A stretch of 64,000 bases of DNA from NCBI GenBank assembly GCA_007693585.1, contig REDH01000065.1:62001-126000 (forward strand), given 5' to 3'. The DNA is from Deltaproteobacteria bacterium (lineage in GTDB: Bacteria; Myxococcota_A; Bradymonadia; REDH01). Positions 7,902 to 15,673 of this stretch are shown here, piece by piece. A program made the translations under genes and the position numbers. Numbering within the stretch: the first letter of the stretch is position 1; each line of letters starts with the position of its first letter. Below the pieces are notes generated by a model. That model was not told the DNA's origin. It did no database searches and worked only from the letters and a program-made list of their open reading frames with translations.

Positions 7902-10010
7902 ATGTTTTCCATCTGCAAGTCAGGCGTCCGGATCGCCGGACTCCACACGGTGCTCGCGCTGCTCGTCCTCTCGTGTCCGGCCCATGCCGACGAGTTGGCG
8001 GCGCGCGTAGAGGTCGCCACAAGCCTTTCGATCCAGGCATCGCGTCTTGCACCACAGGCGGCAGCTGCCGAAATCGGACGAGATCCAGCAGCACTGCTGC
8101 ACTGGGTTCAGCGTGGTTTTGATGTCGAGGGGTACGAGGGCCTCAGGCGAGGCACCCGAGGGGTGATGTTTTCAGGCTCGGGAAACCCTGCGGAGCTGTC
8201 CATGCTCCTGGGTGAAATGCTCGATGCGCACGGCATCCAATGGCGAATCGCCACGGCTGACCTGGACTCGAGCGAGGCAGCCGCCGTGTTCTCGTTGCTC
8301 GCCGATCGCGCGAGCTTCCATGTGGGCGGTGGCCCGGCGATGCCTCCGACCTACAACGCCGCGACCGACTCCCGCCGGGCACAGGCCGTACGCACGCACG
8401 TCTGGGTTCAGGCACGCATCGATGGTGAATGGGTGGACCTCGATCCCACCCTTCCCCTGGAAGCCGGCGCGCGACTCAAGGCGCCCGACCAGATCGCTTC
8501 CCCTGACGACTTTCGCCGCAGCGACACTCGGTCGGTCACCATTCAACTTCAGTATCGCACCACCGGAACGGACGGTGGGGTCCTGCTCACGCGGCGGATG
8601 AGCATGGAGGAAGTCTCCTATCGCAACGTTGCCATTTCCCTTCAACGCGACATCGCCACCGGTCGCTTCACACCCACTCTGCGGATCGGCGACCTGGAAG
8701 AAAGCGGAGTGGCGTTTGCCAGTCGAGGACTGCAGGAACTCAGGCTGGAGGTGATTCTGGGCGAAGGACGGCAAGCCCGGACGCTCCGAAGCATACTCCT
8801 CATGTCCGACGCTCCCGGTGGCGCCACGCTCGATGACCACCATGTTCAGATTTCGCTCCTCCTCCTCTCGGGATGGGTCACCAGACCATGGGTCGAAGGT
8901 GTCTTGAGCACGCTCGTTGGCGAAATGGCTGCGGCCCTCGAGTCCACGGCGCGATCCGAGGGCGAGAGCGCGGTCATCGACAGCGACGCCGAACGAACCT
9001 TTGCCGAACTCGCGCCCGGCATCACGGGCCTTCTCGCACTCGCTCATGCGAGCCGCTCGGATCTCATGACGCGCACCATCGCACGCACGATGGGTGTGCG
9101 CGCCTGGTGGAACGAGCCACGCATCATTGTGTCGACCCTCCGGCGGACAGGAAGTCACGCCACGGTGGACATCGACCTCGTGGCGAACACGCCCGACGCT
9201 GTTCCGGCGACCGGAATGCCGGAGATCGCGACTGGTGCCTTTCATGTCCTGCGGGGAGCCGCGGAGCTTGAACTCCAGCGGTCTCTCCTTGACGCTGTGG
9301 TCCCCGAGGGAACCCGGCTTGGCGCCGAACCGCTTCGCTCGCGAACCTGGCATTCCGCAAGCAACCCTCAGGCAGCAGTGTTCAGCAGCGAGCTGTTGCC
9401 CCCGATTCTCCGGAACCATCTGCGGGACATCCTGAGCCGACACAATCGGGTGATCGCCGTTCCGGCGGACAGCGACCTGGCCTCTTTCGCCTGGATCATC
9501 GACGGAGCCAGTGGTCACATCGGCCCGATGAATGGCTCACTGGTCCGAAGCGCCGGCTCCCACCGTACGAGCACGAGTGGGGGAGAGTCCTTCAACGCGG
9601 CGGCGCAGCGATATCGCAGCCTCGTCTCCGGAGTCATTGGACTCCTTCTGGAACATCCATCCGACAGTGGGATTCCACTCGGCAGCGAGCTTTGTGCTGC
9701 GCAGTGTGCGGTCAACGAACTCGCACCGAGAGTCTGCCGTGAAGACGAGGACAGACCCACACTCAACGTCGCAACCTGCCTCGCGGCCGCGGCGGAAGCG
9801 GAGGGGACGGCCCGCGGTCCCGTCGGGTCGCTTCGAGTGGGTCGAGGTGGATGCTTCCGGACTGCACGGCCGGCCATTTGTGGGGGGCTCATCGCCAACC
9901 TGACCATGAGCGGCCGTCTTGAAGTATCCGTTGACGAGCGTTCTCCGCTCGCGCCCCTCTGGGCGGAAGTGCAGGCTACCCCCCTCGAGCAACGGTGTAC
10001 CTGCAACTGA
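7902..10010 (+). CDS. Exported transglutaminase-like protein lacking the catalytic cysteine
   Basis: A 702-aa secreted or periplasmic protein. A signal peptide (about residues 1-30) ends in PAHA|DE. Residues of about 75-190 resemble a transglutaminase core: a helix ELSMLLGEMLDAHGI, then THVWVQARIDGEWVDLDPT carrying the His and Asp of the triad. The position that normally holds the Cys is in GSGNPAE, with no Cys. A related group of bacterial transglutaminase-like proteins has the same GN pattern, so this may be a binding rather than a cross-linking domain. The remaining 500 residues, with a cysteine-rich end, are not recognised. The longer frame upstream is rejected because the signal peptide fixes the ATG at 7902. 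Confidence 0.7.
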   Translation: MFSICKSGVRIAGLHTVLALLVLSCPAHADELAARVEVATSLSIQASRLAPQAAAAEIGRDPAALLHWVQRGFDVEGYEGLRRGTRGVMFSGSGNPAELSMLLGEMLDAHGIQWRIATADLDSSEAAAVFSLLADRASFHVGGGPAMPPTYNAATDSRRAQAVRTHVWVQARIDGEWVDLDPTLPLEAGARLKAPDQIASPDDFRRSDTRSVTIQLQYRTTGTDGGVLLTRRMSMEEVSYRNVAISLQRDIATGRFTPTLRIGDLEESGVAFASRGLQELRLEVILGEGRQARTLRSILLMSDAPGGATLDDHHVQISLLLLSGWVTRPWVEGVLSTLVGEMAAALESTARSEGESAVIDSDAERTFAELAPGITGLLALAHASRSDLMTRTIARTMGVRAWWNEPRIIVSTLRRTGSHATVDIDLVANTPDAVPATGMPEIATGAFHVLRGAAELELQRSLLDAVVPEGTRLGAEPLRSRTWHSASNPQAAVFSSELLPPILRNHLRDILSRHNRVIAVPADSDLASFAWIIDGASGHIGPMNGSLVRSAGSHRTSTSGGESFNAAAQRYRSLVSGVIGLLLEHPSDSGIPLGSELCAAQCAVNELAPRVCREDEDRPTLNVATCLAAAAEAEGTARGPVGSLRVGRGGCFRTARPAICGGLIANLTMSGRLEVSVDERSPLAPLWAEVQATPLEQRCTCN

Positions 10011-10102
10011 AGTCAGCCTGACGATCCACTCCTTCTCGGTGCAGGGAGTTCGTCGTCCAGACGCGCTGCCCCCTGCTCAGGCAAGGGACGACCCGGTTGC
10101 CT

Positions 10103-10612
10103 TTACCGTTGCTGCGGCTCGCCACGAGCATCGAATCGCGCCCGCTCCGTGAAGGTGCCGCGATCCTGATCGAAGGCGAAGAGTGCAGCCTCGTCCACCA
10201 CCCCAGGGGCCCGTACACTGATGACGAGATGCCACACTCCGGGGTGTCGCTCGACGATCCGACCTTCGTCGTTGCGGACGACAGCGCTCTCCTGGTCCCC
10301 GTCGGAAAAGTAGGCCCCGGCGTCCGGATGGGAGTGGAAGATCAGTCGAGGACGAGAGCCACTGCGCACGGCAGCAAACCATGGCTTCATGTTCGGCTCG
10401 TACCATGCCTCGGCACCACGGGGGTATCGCTCCGGATCCTTCTCGTGGAGCAGATCCGCCCTGTTCTCCGTCCGGATGACGACCAACTCCCCGTCCGAAC
10501 GTTCGAAGACGAACCCGCAGCCCTCCTTGGGCCAGCATGGTTCAACGGAGCGGAACATCTCGGTCACAAGATCAGCTCGATCCACAAGGATTTCCTGAAT
10601 GGAACGGTTCAT
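10103..10612 (-). CDS. JAMM/MPN metallopeptidase (Mec-type, CysO-cysteine hydrolase)
   Basis: A 169-aa JAMM peptidase. The zinc site is complete: Glu30 in PKEGCGF and HSHPDAGAYFSDGDQ at residues 93-107 (His93, His95, Ser103, Asp106). In Mycobacterium tuberculosis the equivalent Mec peptidase releases cysteine from the carrier CysO, and the neighbouring cysM and cysO genes here indicate the same job. The frame is open further upstream, but the ATG at 10612 is preceded by GGGAGGA and overlaps the cysM stop as ATGA, so that start is chosen. Besides releasing cysteine, it could trim the C-terminus of CysO, which ends in one extra residue. Confidence 0.88.
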   Translation of the reverse strand: MNRSIQEILVDRADLVTEMFRSVEPCWPKEGCGFVFERSDGELVVIRTENRADLLHEKDPERYPRGAEAWYEPNMKPWFAAVRSGSRPRLIFHSHPDAGAYFSDGDQESAVVRNDEGRIVERHPGVWHLVISVRAPGVVDEAALFAFDQDRGTFTERARFDARGEPQQR

Positions 10613-11553
10613 CTCGATCCTCCCAGCCTTCTGGGGGCGATGTAGCGATCCGCGTGGTCGCACAGGATGCATACGATCACGCCATGAGAAAGCGTTCGCG
10701 CCACCTGGAGCGCACCATATGCGTTCGCTCCACTCGAGTATCCCACGGCGAGTCCTTCTTCGGCTGCCAGCCGTTCAGCCATGTCCCAGCCATCCTCCGT
10801 GGAGATGCGGAGTCCTTCGTCATGGCCAGAGGGGTCGTAGATGGCGGGAACAATGGAGCTGTCGAGGTGCTTCAGCCCCTCCAGGCCATGAAAGGCCTGA
10901 TCGGGCTCGACGGCGACGATACGTATGGCAGGATTCAGACGGCGGAGAGCACGTCCCGTTCCCATGATGGTACCTGTCGTGCCCAGGCCGGCAACGAAGT
11001 GCGTCACGCGACCGCGGGTATCTCGCCAGATTTCCGGTCCTGTTGTGAGCTCGTGCGCTCTCGGGTTGGAGGGGTTGGCGTACTGATCGGGATAGAAGTA
11101 GCGCCCCGTCTCACGATCAACGATCTCCTTGGCGAGACGAATCGCACCGTCTGAGCCCTCCATCGGATCCGAGTAGATGATGGTTGCCCCGTACGCTTCG
11201 ACGATGTCCTTGCGAGCCTGCGAAACGTTCGACGGCATGACGAGCGTAACTCCCACCCCGAGGGCCGCCCCAAGCATGGCATAGGCCACACCCGTATTGC
11301 CGCTGGTGGAGTCGATGATGCTGCCCCCGGGCTGGAGCGCACCGGAGTCCAGAGCGTCACGCAGCATTTGCCGGGCCGGCCGGTCCTTCACGGACCCCCC
11401 GGGGTTCATGTACTCCAACTTGCCCCAGATCTCGACGGTGCCATCGACCTCCGCCTCCAGCCCTCTCAGTCTCACGAGGGGCGTGTTTCCGACCAGGTCG
11501 AGGGTCGTCTCGCCGATGGGAAGCGAAGGAGCGGGGGGCATGGCCGCTGTCAT
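10609..11553 (-). CDS. cysM: Cysteine synthase, CysM type (sulfur-carrier-dependent)
   Basis: A 314-aa fold-type II PLP enzyme that makes the beta-carbon to sulfur bond of cysteine. The Schiff-base lysine is Lys56 in NPGGSVKDRPA. TSGNTG at 83-88 binds substrate carboxylate, GLGTTGTIMGTG binds the PLP phosphate, and GYSSGAN supplies the serine for the PLP ring nitrogen. The adjacent CysO-type carrier and Mec-type peptidase suggest that it uses CysO-thiocarboxylate with O-phosphoserine or O-acetylserine, as known for mycobacterial CysM, rather than free sulfide. It begins five bases after the carrier gene and has GGAGGG upstream. CysK-type use of sulfide cannot be excluded from sequence alone. 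Confidence 0.9.
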   Translation of the reverse strand: MTAAMPPAPSLPIGETTLDLVGNTPLVRLRGLEAEVDGTVEIWGKLEYMNPGGSVKDRPARQMLRDALDSGALQPGGSIIDSTSGNTGVAYAMLGAALGVGVTLVMPSNVSQARKDIVEAYGATIIYSDPMEGSDGAIRLAKEIVDRETGRYFYPDQYANPSNPRAHELTTGPEIWRDTRGRVTHFVAGLGTTGTIMGTGRALRRLNPAIRIVAVEPDQAFHGLEGLKHLDSSIVPAIYDPSGHDEGLRISTEDGWDMAERLAAEEGLAVGYSSGANAYGALQVARTLSHGVIVCILCDHADRYIAPRRLGGSR

Positions 11554-11557
11554 GGAA

Positions 11558-11836
11558 TCAGTGCCCTCCGGCGATCGCCGGGACGATGCTGACTTCGTCC
11601 CCGTCTTGCAACTCGGTGTCCAGATCGTCCAGGAACCGTATGTCCTCGTCGTTGACGAAGAGGTTCACGAAGCGCCGTACCTTGCCTGCATCATCCACAA
11701 GCTGCTCCGCAAGCTGCGGATGAGCATCGCCGAGTGCATCGACCAGCTGCGCTACCGTATCGGCCTCCAGCGCGAGCGACTCGTTGCCCCCGGCGAGCTT
11801 TCGAAGTGCTGTCGGAATTCGAAGCGAAACTGCCAT
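11558..11836 (-). CDS. cysO: CysO-type ThiS/MoaD-family sulfur carrier
   Basis: A 92-aa beta-grasp sulfur carrier. RRFVNLFVNDEDIRF and LQDGDEVSIVPAIAGG match the CysO branch, in which the C-terminal Gly-Gly is adenylated and thiocarboxylated to deliver sulfide to CysM. Here the chain ends Gly-Gly-His, with one residue after the di-glycine, so the carrier may need processing before activation. The ATG at 11836 has AGGAGA just upstream; the longer open frame before it is not conserved-looking. It sits between the dead PLP paralogue (about 100 bases upstream) and cysM. No MoeZ/MoeB-like activating enzyme is encoded in the window. Confidence 0.9.
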   Translation of the reverse strand: MAVSLRIPTALRKLAGGNESLALEADTVAQLVDALGDAHPQLAEQLVDDAGKVRRFVNLFVNDEDIRFLDDLDTELQDGDEVSIVPAIAGGH

Positions 11837-11939
11837 GATTCTCTCCTGATGACATGATGATGAAGGGGCCATTCGTCTCGAGACGCCGAACATGTCGGAC
11901 CACTCCCGTCACGGTCGCCCCATGACCGTCGACGCGCTG

Positions 11940-12746
11940 CTACCACCAGCCGAGATAGCGATGCCCGTCCTCGGGCAGGACGACGCAGACATCGCCAGAG
12001 GACTGCAGGGCCACATTGACGGCGTGGTCGATCAATTCGGCCCCCAGCGGACTGAGCAACAGTCCCTCGCGGTGTCCGCTCTGCTGACGCCGACATGCCG
12101 CAGTACCGGTGAGTCGCCGTTCCTGCCCACCGTCCCATGGCAGGATGTGAACCCGGTCGCTCTCCGGAAGGTCAGGTTCCAGAGCTGCTCTCAGGGTCTC
12201 CGACTCGACCCCGCAACCAGACACCACCCAGTGAAGCGGAGGCACCGGACGCACGGAGTGAACTTCCATCGTCACGTCGCGCCAGGCCCGTGCTGAGGCG
12301 TCCGGATCATCCGGCTCGAGATGAATGCAGCCGGTCCTCACCTTCGATCGAATGGCTGCATCCAACTCCTGCGCGTTTCGCACACGCTCCGGGCGAGCGA
12401 CGAACCGCGAACAGAGCGCGCGCAACCTCGGCGGCTCCCCCTGGCAGACGACATGATGCACCTCACGGCCGGTGGAGACAGCAAGAGCCAATACGGCCAG
12501 CGCATGGGTGGACCAGCCGCTGACCACGACCGGTTGCATCGTCGCATCGAGTTGGTAACGAGCCACGCGGTCATGAAACGATCCGCTCGGATTGCGCCCT
12601 TCCCGCTTGACCCAGACCTTTCCGTCGCCGGACCGCTGAAGGCGAATCATCGGTGTCCGACCGACCAGATCCATCAGCGAATGAGCGGCAAGAGACGGCC
12701 GAACCGCGTCGACCCGAGCCTCAGATGACGTAGCTGAAGTCGACAT
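11940..12746 (-). CDS. Catalytically dead cysteine-synthase paralogue
   Basis: A 268-aa protein with the cysteine-synthase fold: LMDLVGRTPMIRLQ at the N-terminus, WVKREGRNPSGSFHDRVA, and an ending HRYLGWW in place of DRYLxx. The PLP lysine is replaced by His58 (GSFHDR instead of GSVKDR). TSGNTG is replaced by SGWSTH at about 76-81, and the glycine-rich phosphate loop is reduced to SGCGVES. It should not bind PLP normally. The ATG at 12746, with GGGAGG upstream, lies inside the end of the Rrf2 gene (26-base overlap), so the two are probably translationally coupled. A regulatory or scaffold role is likely, by analogy with CysK acting as partner of the Rrf2 protein CymR in Bacillus. That role is inference. 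Confidence 0.8.
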   Translation of the reverse strand: MSTSATSSEARVDAVRPSLAAHSLMDLVGRTPMIRLQRSGDGKVWVKREGRNPSGSFHDRVARYQLDATMQPVVVSGWSTHALAVLALAVSTGREVHHVVCQGEPPRLRALCSRFVARPERVRNAQELDAAIRSKVRTGCIHLEPDDPDASARAWRDVTMEVHSVRPVPPLHWVVSGCGVESETLRAALEPDLPESDRVHILPWDGGQERRLTGTAACRRQQSGHREGLLLSPLGAELIDHAVNVALQSSGDVCVVLPEDGHRYLGWW

Positions 12747-13188
12747 CAGCCTCCCTCGAAACACCCAGCGCCTCACCCTTGAGGCTCAGGTCACTGATGG
12801 TCACCGAGTCCAGCACCCGGTCGATTGACATGGCGAGATCTCGCCAGACCGCCGCCGTCACACACTTGGACGTCAACGCGCAGTTGCGACGAAGCTCCTC
12901 ATCCGTCCCGAAGCAGCAGAAGTGCTCCACCGGACCTTCGATTGCCCGGATCACATCGCCGACCGTGATGTCCTCGGGACTCCGCAAGAGAAAATAGCCG
13001 CCGTTCGGACCTCGCTTCGAACCCACCAGTCCAGCTCCCTTCAAGTCCTGAAAGAGCTGCTCAAGGAACCGCGGGGGTACATCCTCTCGAGTCGCTATCG
13101 CTTCCACCTTCGTCGGCCTGCCGAGGTTGTGGAAGCTGATGTCGAACAATGCGCGAAGCGCGTACACGGCTTTGGACGAGATTCTCAT
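12721..13188 (-). CDS. Rrf2-family transcriptional regulator of the cysteine operon
   Basis: A 155-aa Rrf2 regulator. The winged-helix start is MRISSKAVYALRALFDIS, the recognition region is FLEQLFQDLKGAGLVGSKRGPNGGYFL, and the dimer helix follows. Cysteines at 91, 92, 103 and 109 (HFCCF and NCALTSKC) could hold an Fe-S cluster, although the spacing differs from the C-x5-C-x5-C of IscR. The ATG at 13188 has AGAGGA upstream, and the N-terminal alignment agrees. It is the first gene of the operon with the dead CysM paralogue, cysO, cysM and the JAMM peptidase. It probably senses cysteine or sulfur status and regulates its own operon. Its signal is unknown. Confidence 0.88.
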   Translation of the reverse strand: MRISSKAVYALRALFDISFHNLGRPTKVEAIATREDVPPRFLEQLFQDLKGAGLVGSKRGPNGGYFLLRSPEDITVGDVIRAIEGPVEHFCCFGTDEELRRNCALTSKCVTAAVWRDLAMSIDRVLDSVTISDLSLKGEALGVSREADVDFSYVI

Positions 13189-13215
13189 GTTCCTCTGGTC
13201 GAGCGCCATTCTTGA

Positions 13216-13228
13216 TTGAGGCACTCAA
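13216..13228. promoter_or_regulatory. Inverted repeat, candidate Rrf2 operator
   Basis: TTGAG-GCA-CTCAA is a perfect 5-3-5 palindrome 28 bases before the rrf2 start codon. Its place in the leader of a self-regulating Rrf2 operon makes it a reasonable autoregulatory site. No second copy was noticed in the window. Confidence 0.4.
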
Positions 13229-13235
13229 CTTTGTC

Positions 13236-13262
13236 GTTAGACCCTTTCGTCGATGTTCGCAA
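13236..13262 (-). promoter_or_regulatory. Weak candidate promoter for the rrf2-cysteine operon
   Basis: Reading the minus strand, TTGCGA (13262-13257) and TCTAAC (13241-13236) are 15 bases apart, a short spacer. They lie immediately upstream of the palindrome, so a bound repressor would overlap the start of transcription. This is the only plausible pair in the 116-base gap after truB. Confidence 0.25.
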
Positions 13263-13304
13263 GTGCGGTGTTGGGGCGGTCCGCTCCGGGCACATCCTTG
13301 CGCG

Positions 13305-14231
13305 TCACCGCTCCGGAAACACCCGCAGGGGATGCAGGATCAGCACCTCCGGATGCTCGGGCGAAGGACGAACCTCCGCCACGGCGACCAGACGGCCTTC
13401 CGGCGAGCCTACCCGCACGATCACGGAATCCGGGCCGTCGGCCCGCGCGACGTCGGCCAACGCCGCTTCCGGGACTGCGCGACGCTGACCGTGGGAAACA
13501 CGACGCGCCTCTTCGTCGTCCAGCCGCACGGCCGGTAGACGAGCCAGCGCCTCCCAGGGGGTCAGCAGTGAACTTGCAACAAGCTCCGGATCGTCATCCA
13601 GTGCGGACAGCGTGAGGGCATCCGACACAGGGAACGGTTCGACGGCCGTGCGCCGTAGAGCGCTCAATGTGCCCCCACACCCCAGCGCCTCCCCGATGTC
13701 TCTGGCCAGTGAGCGCACGTAGGTACCCGACCCTACCCGGCAACGCAGACGAAGCTCGTCGCGCTCCGCCCCGAGCAGAACGAGGTCGTGCACGATCACC
13801 TCCCGCTCGGGCAGCACAACGGTCTCTCCTCGGCGGGCCCGGCGATGCGACCGTTCCCCATCCACCCTGATCGCCGAAAAGGACGGAGGACGTTGCCTGA
13901 TGACACCCCGGAACTGGTTCAGCACCTGTTCAAGCGAGGTCCGATCGATGCTCGAAACCCGTTCACGCCGCAGTGTCTCGCCTTCCACGTCGTCCGTCGT
14001 GGTCACTCGGCCGAGCAGAACACGGGCTTCGTACGTCTTCTCTCCGGCCATGAGCCAGGGAACAAGTCGGGTGGACGCGCCGAAAGCGACGACGAGCACT
14101 CCGGTGGCCATCGGGTCAAGCGTCCCTGCATGGCCGATCCGCTTCGTTCCCAGGTGTCTCCTCAGTCGTCTCAGAACATCAAATGATGTGAGCCCCTTCG
14201 GCTTGTCGACCACGAGAACGCCGCCGATCAC
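13305..14231 (-). CDS. truB: tRNA pseudouridine-55 synthase
   Basis: Converts U55 of tRNAs to pseudouridine. The catalytic signature RIGHAGTLDPMATGVLVV is at residues 31-48, with catalytic Asp39. GEKTYEARVLLG and RCRVGSGTYVRSLARDIG are the other family motifs, and a C-terminal PUA-like tail follows. The 308-aa length is normal. The GTG at 14231 is taken as the start because it overlaps the nrnA stop as GTGA and homology begins there (VIGGVLVVDKPKG); the longer open frame upstream lies over nrnA. It is the last gene of the rimP-to-truB block. Confidence 0.94.
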   Translation of the reverse strand: MIGGVLVVDKPKGLTSFDVLRRLRRHLGTKRIGHAGTLDPMATGVLVVAFGASTRLVPWLMAGEKTYEARVLLGRVTTTDDVEGETLRRERVSSIDRTSLEQVLNQFRGVIRQRPPSFSAIRVDGERSHRRARRGETVVLPEREVIVHDLVLLGAERDELRLRCRVGSGTYVRSLARDIGEALGCGGTLSALRRTAVEPFPVSDALTLSALDDDPELVASSLLTPWEALARLPAVRLDDEEARRVSHGQRRAVPEAALADVARADGPDSVIVRVGSPEGRLVAVAEVRPSPEHPEVLILHPLRVFPER

Positions 14232-15241
14232 GATGCCCCGGGTGCATCTGCTCGCGCCACAGCAGACTGGAGTTGCTCGATGATGTGGTCCAGCTCTCCC
14301 TGCACCACGCACGATGCTGCGTTCCGATGTCCCCCCCCCCCATGCACCGCCGCGATGAGCGACACATCGACCCGCCCACGGGAACGAAAGCTCACGCGAT
14401 ACTCTCCACGGTTCACCTCGGTAAGCAGCGTGGCCACCTCCACGCCACGCACACCTCGCGCGAAGTTGATCACGCCCTGCAGAACGGATTCATCACCTGC
14501 CGCAAGCTGCTGGACCTCCGACGAGACGATCAGGGAAGCGAACCGGCCACAAGTGCTGAGTTGCAACGTGTCGAGGACCCGTGGGAGAATCCGGAGGCGC
14601 TCTACCGGATGACTCTCGTACAGCTCGCTGCAGATTCCCCACACGTCGAATCCGGTCGTCAGCAGGATGCGTCCGAACTCCAGGGTCTCGGCTCGGGTGC
14701 TCGAATACCGAAAGCTGCCGGTATCCGTATGAAGTGCCGCGAAGAGCGGAATGGCCAGGGCCTTGTCGAGCGGTGCCCCAAGGGCAACCGCGAGCCTGTA
14801 CACGAGTTCTGCACAAGCCGGAGCCGAAGCGTCGAGGGCCAGGATGTCGGCAAACGCTTCGTCCACGGTCACATGATGATCCAGACAGAAGACCGGCATC
14901 TCCCGGCACAACGCGGCAACCGACTCGCCAAGCCGGTGCGCCACAGCACAGTCCAGCGCGAGGATGCAGTCCACTTCGTCCGGCACGTGCGAGGTCAGCT
15001 GCGCAGCGCCGGGCAGGAAGCGAAGATTCGGGGGAACACCGTCGCGATTGTAGGCCGTCGCGCGCACTCCGACCATCCGCAGCGCGTGGGTCGCGGCAAG
15101 GGTCGATCCGATGGCATCACCGTCCGGTCGAACATGAGACACGACGAGCACATGGGACAACTTCCGCAGGGCGCGTGCGATGTGTTCGATCGTATTCGTC
15201 AGCCCAGGCGGGCTCCAACTCAGCGGAGGGGCCGGTGTCAT
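14228..15241 (-). CDS. nrnA: DHH/DHHA1 phosphoesterase (oligoribonuclease / pAp phosphatase)
   Basis: A 337-aa NrnA-type enzyme that degrades short RNA oligonucleotides and probably dephosphorylates 3'-phosphoadenosine 5'-phosphate. The manganese-binding motifs are VRPDGDAIGS at residues 37-46, LALDCA near 95, and the name-giving DHH at 121-123. The DHHA1 domain ends with the substrate-binding GGGGHRNAAS. It overlaps rbfA by ATGA and truB by GTGA. Linkage of nrnA to rbfA and truB is common. The GGGG of the DHHA1 motif is encoded by an uninterrupted run of eleven G bases. Confidence 0.92.
   Translation of the reverse strand: MTPAPPLSWSPPGLTNTIEHIARALRKLSHVLVVSHVRPDGDAIGSTLAATHALRMVGVRATAYNRDGVPPNLRFLPGAAQLTSHVPDEVDCILALDCAVAHRLGESVAALCREMPVFCLDHHVTVDEAFADILALDASAPACAELVYRLAVALGAPLDKALAIPLFAALHTDTGSFRYSSTRAETLEFGRILLTTGFDVWGICSELYESHPVERLRILPRVLDTLQLSTCGRFASLIVSSEVQQLAAGDESVLQGVINFARGVRGVEVATLLTEVNRGEYRVSFRSRGRVDVSLIAAVHGGGGHRNAASCVVQGELDHIIEQLQSAVARADAPGAS
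14331..14341 (-). repeat. Eleven-G homopolymer inside nrnA
   Basis: On the coding (minus) strand, eleven consecutive G bases encode the GGGG of the DHHA1 motif: three GGG codons, with the last two G bases in GGA. Such tracts are prone to slippage and to sequencing error. The frame is intact as given. Confidence 0.9.
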
Positions 15242-15621
15242 GTGTCCTCCTCGCCGGCCGTCGTGTCGACGACGAGTGAGTCGATCAACTCCGCGACATG
15301 TCGGCCCTGCTCGAGTTCATCATCATAGTGGAACTGCAGCTCGGGCACGTGCTTGAGGTGAACGGCCGAAGCAAGCTGCCTTCGGAGGAATCCGGAAGCA
15401 TTGCGGATGGCCCGTTCGAAATCCCTTCTGCGCCGGATGTCGAGGCTGGACTCGCCCAGAACAAGCCAGTGAACATGTGCGATCCGAAGGTCAGGTGTCA
15501 GGCGTACGGCCGTGATACTGACCAGTCGGAGCCGTTCGTCCGCGGCATTCACAACAAGAGCCTCTGCCAGCGCCTTGTGGAGCGCATCGGCGACTCGCGT
15601 CGCTCTGCTGAATTCCGTCAT
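15238..15621 (-). CDS. rbfA: 30S ribosome-binding factor A
   Basis: A KH-fold protein needed for late maturation of the 30S subunit and processing of 16S rRNA. The 127-aa sequence shows the family pattern: SRATRVADALHKALAEAL, then LVSITAVRLTPDLRIAHVHW, and LRRQLASAVHLKHVPELQF with HYDDELEQG near the end. The ATG at 15621 is chosen where homology begins; an in-frame GTG at 15645 is the alternative. It lies about 50 bases after infB and overlaps nrnA by four bases. Confidence 0.9.
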   Translation of the reverse strand: MTEFSRATRVADALHKALAEALVVNAADERLRLVSITAVRLTPDLRIAHVHWLVLGESSLDIRRRRDFERAIRNASGFLRRQLASAVHLKHVPELQFHYDDELEQGRHVAELIDSLVVDTTAGEEDT

Positions 15622-15673
15622 GGCCCAGACTCTCGTCCTTCCCACCCCATGCAGGCGGCGGGCGTTCGGTGCG

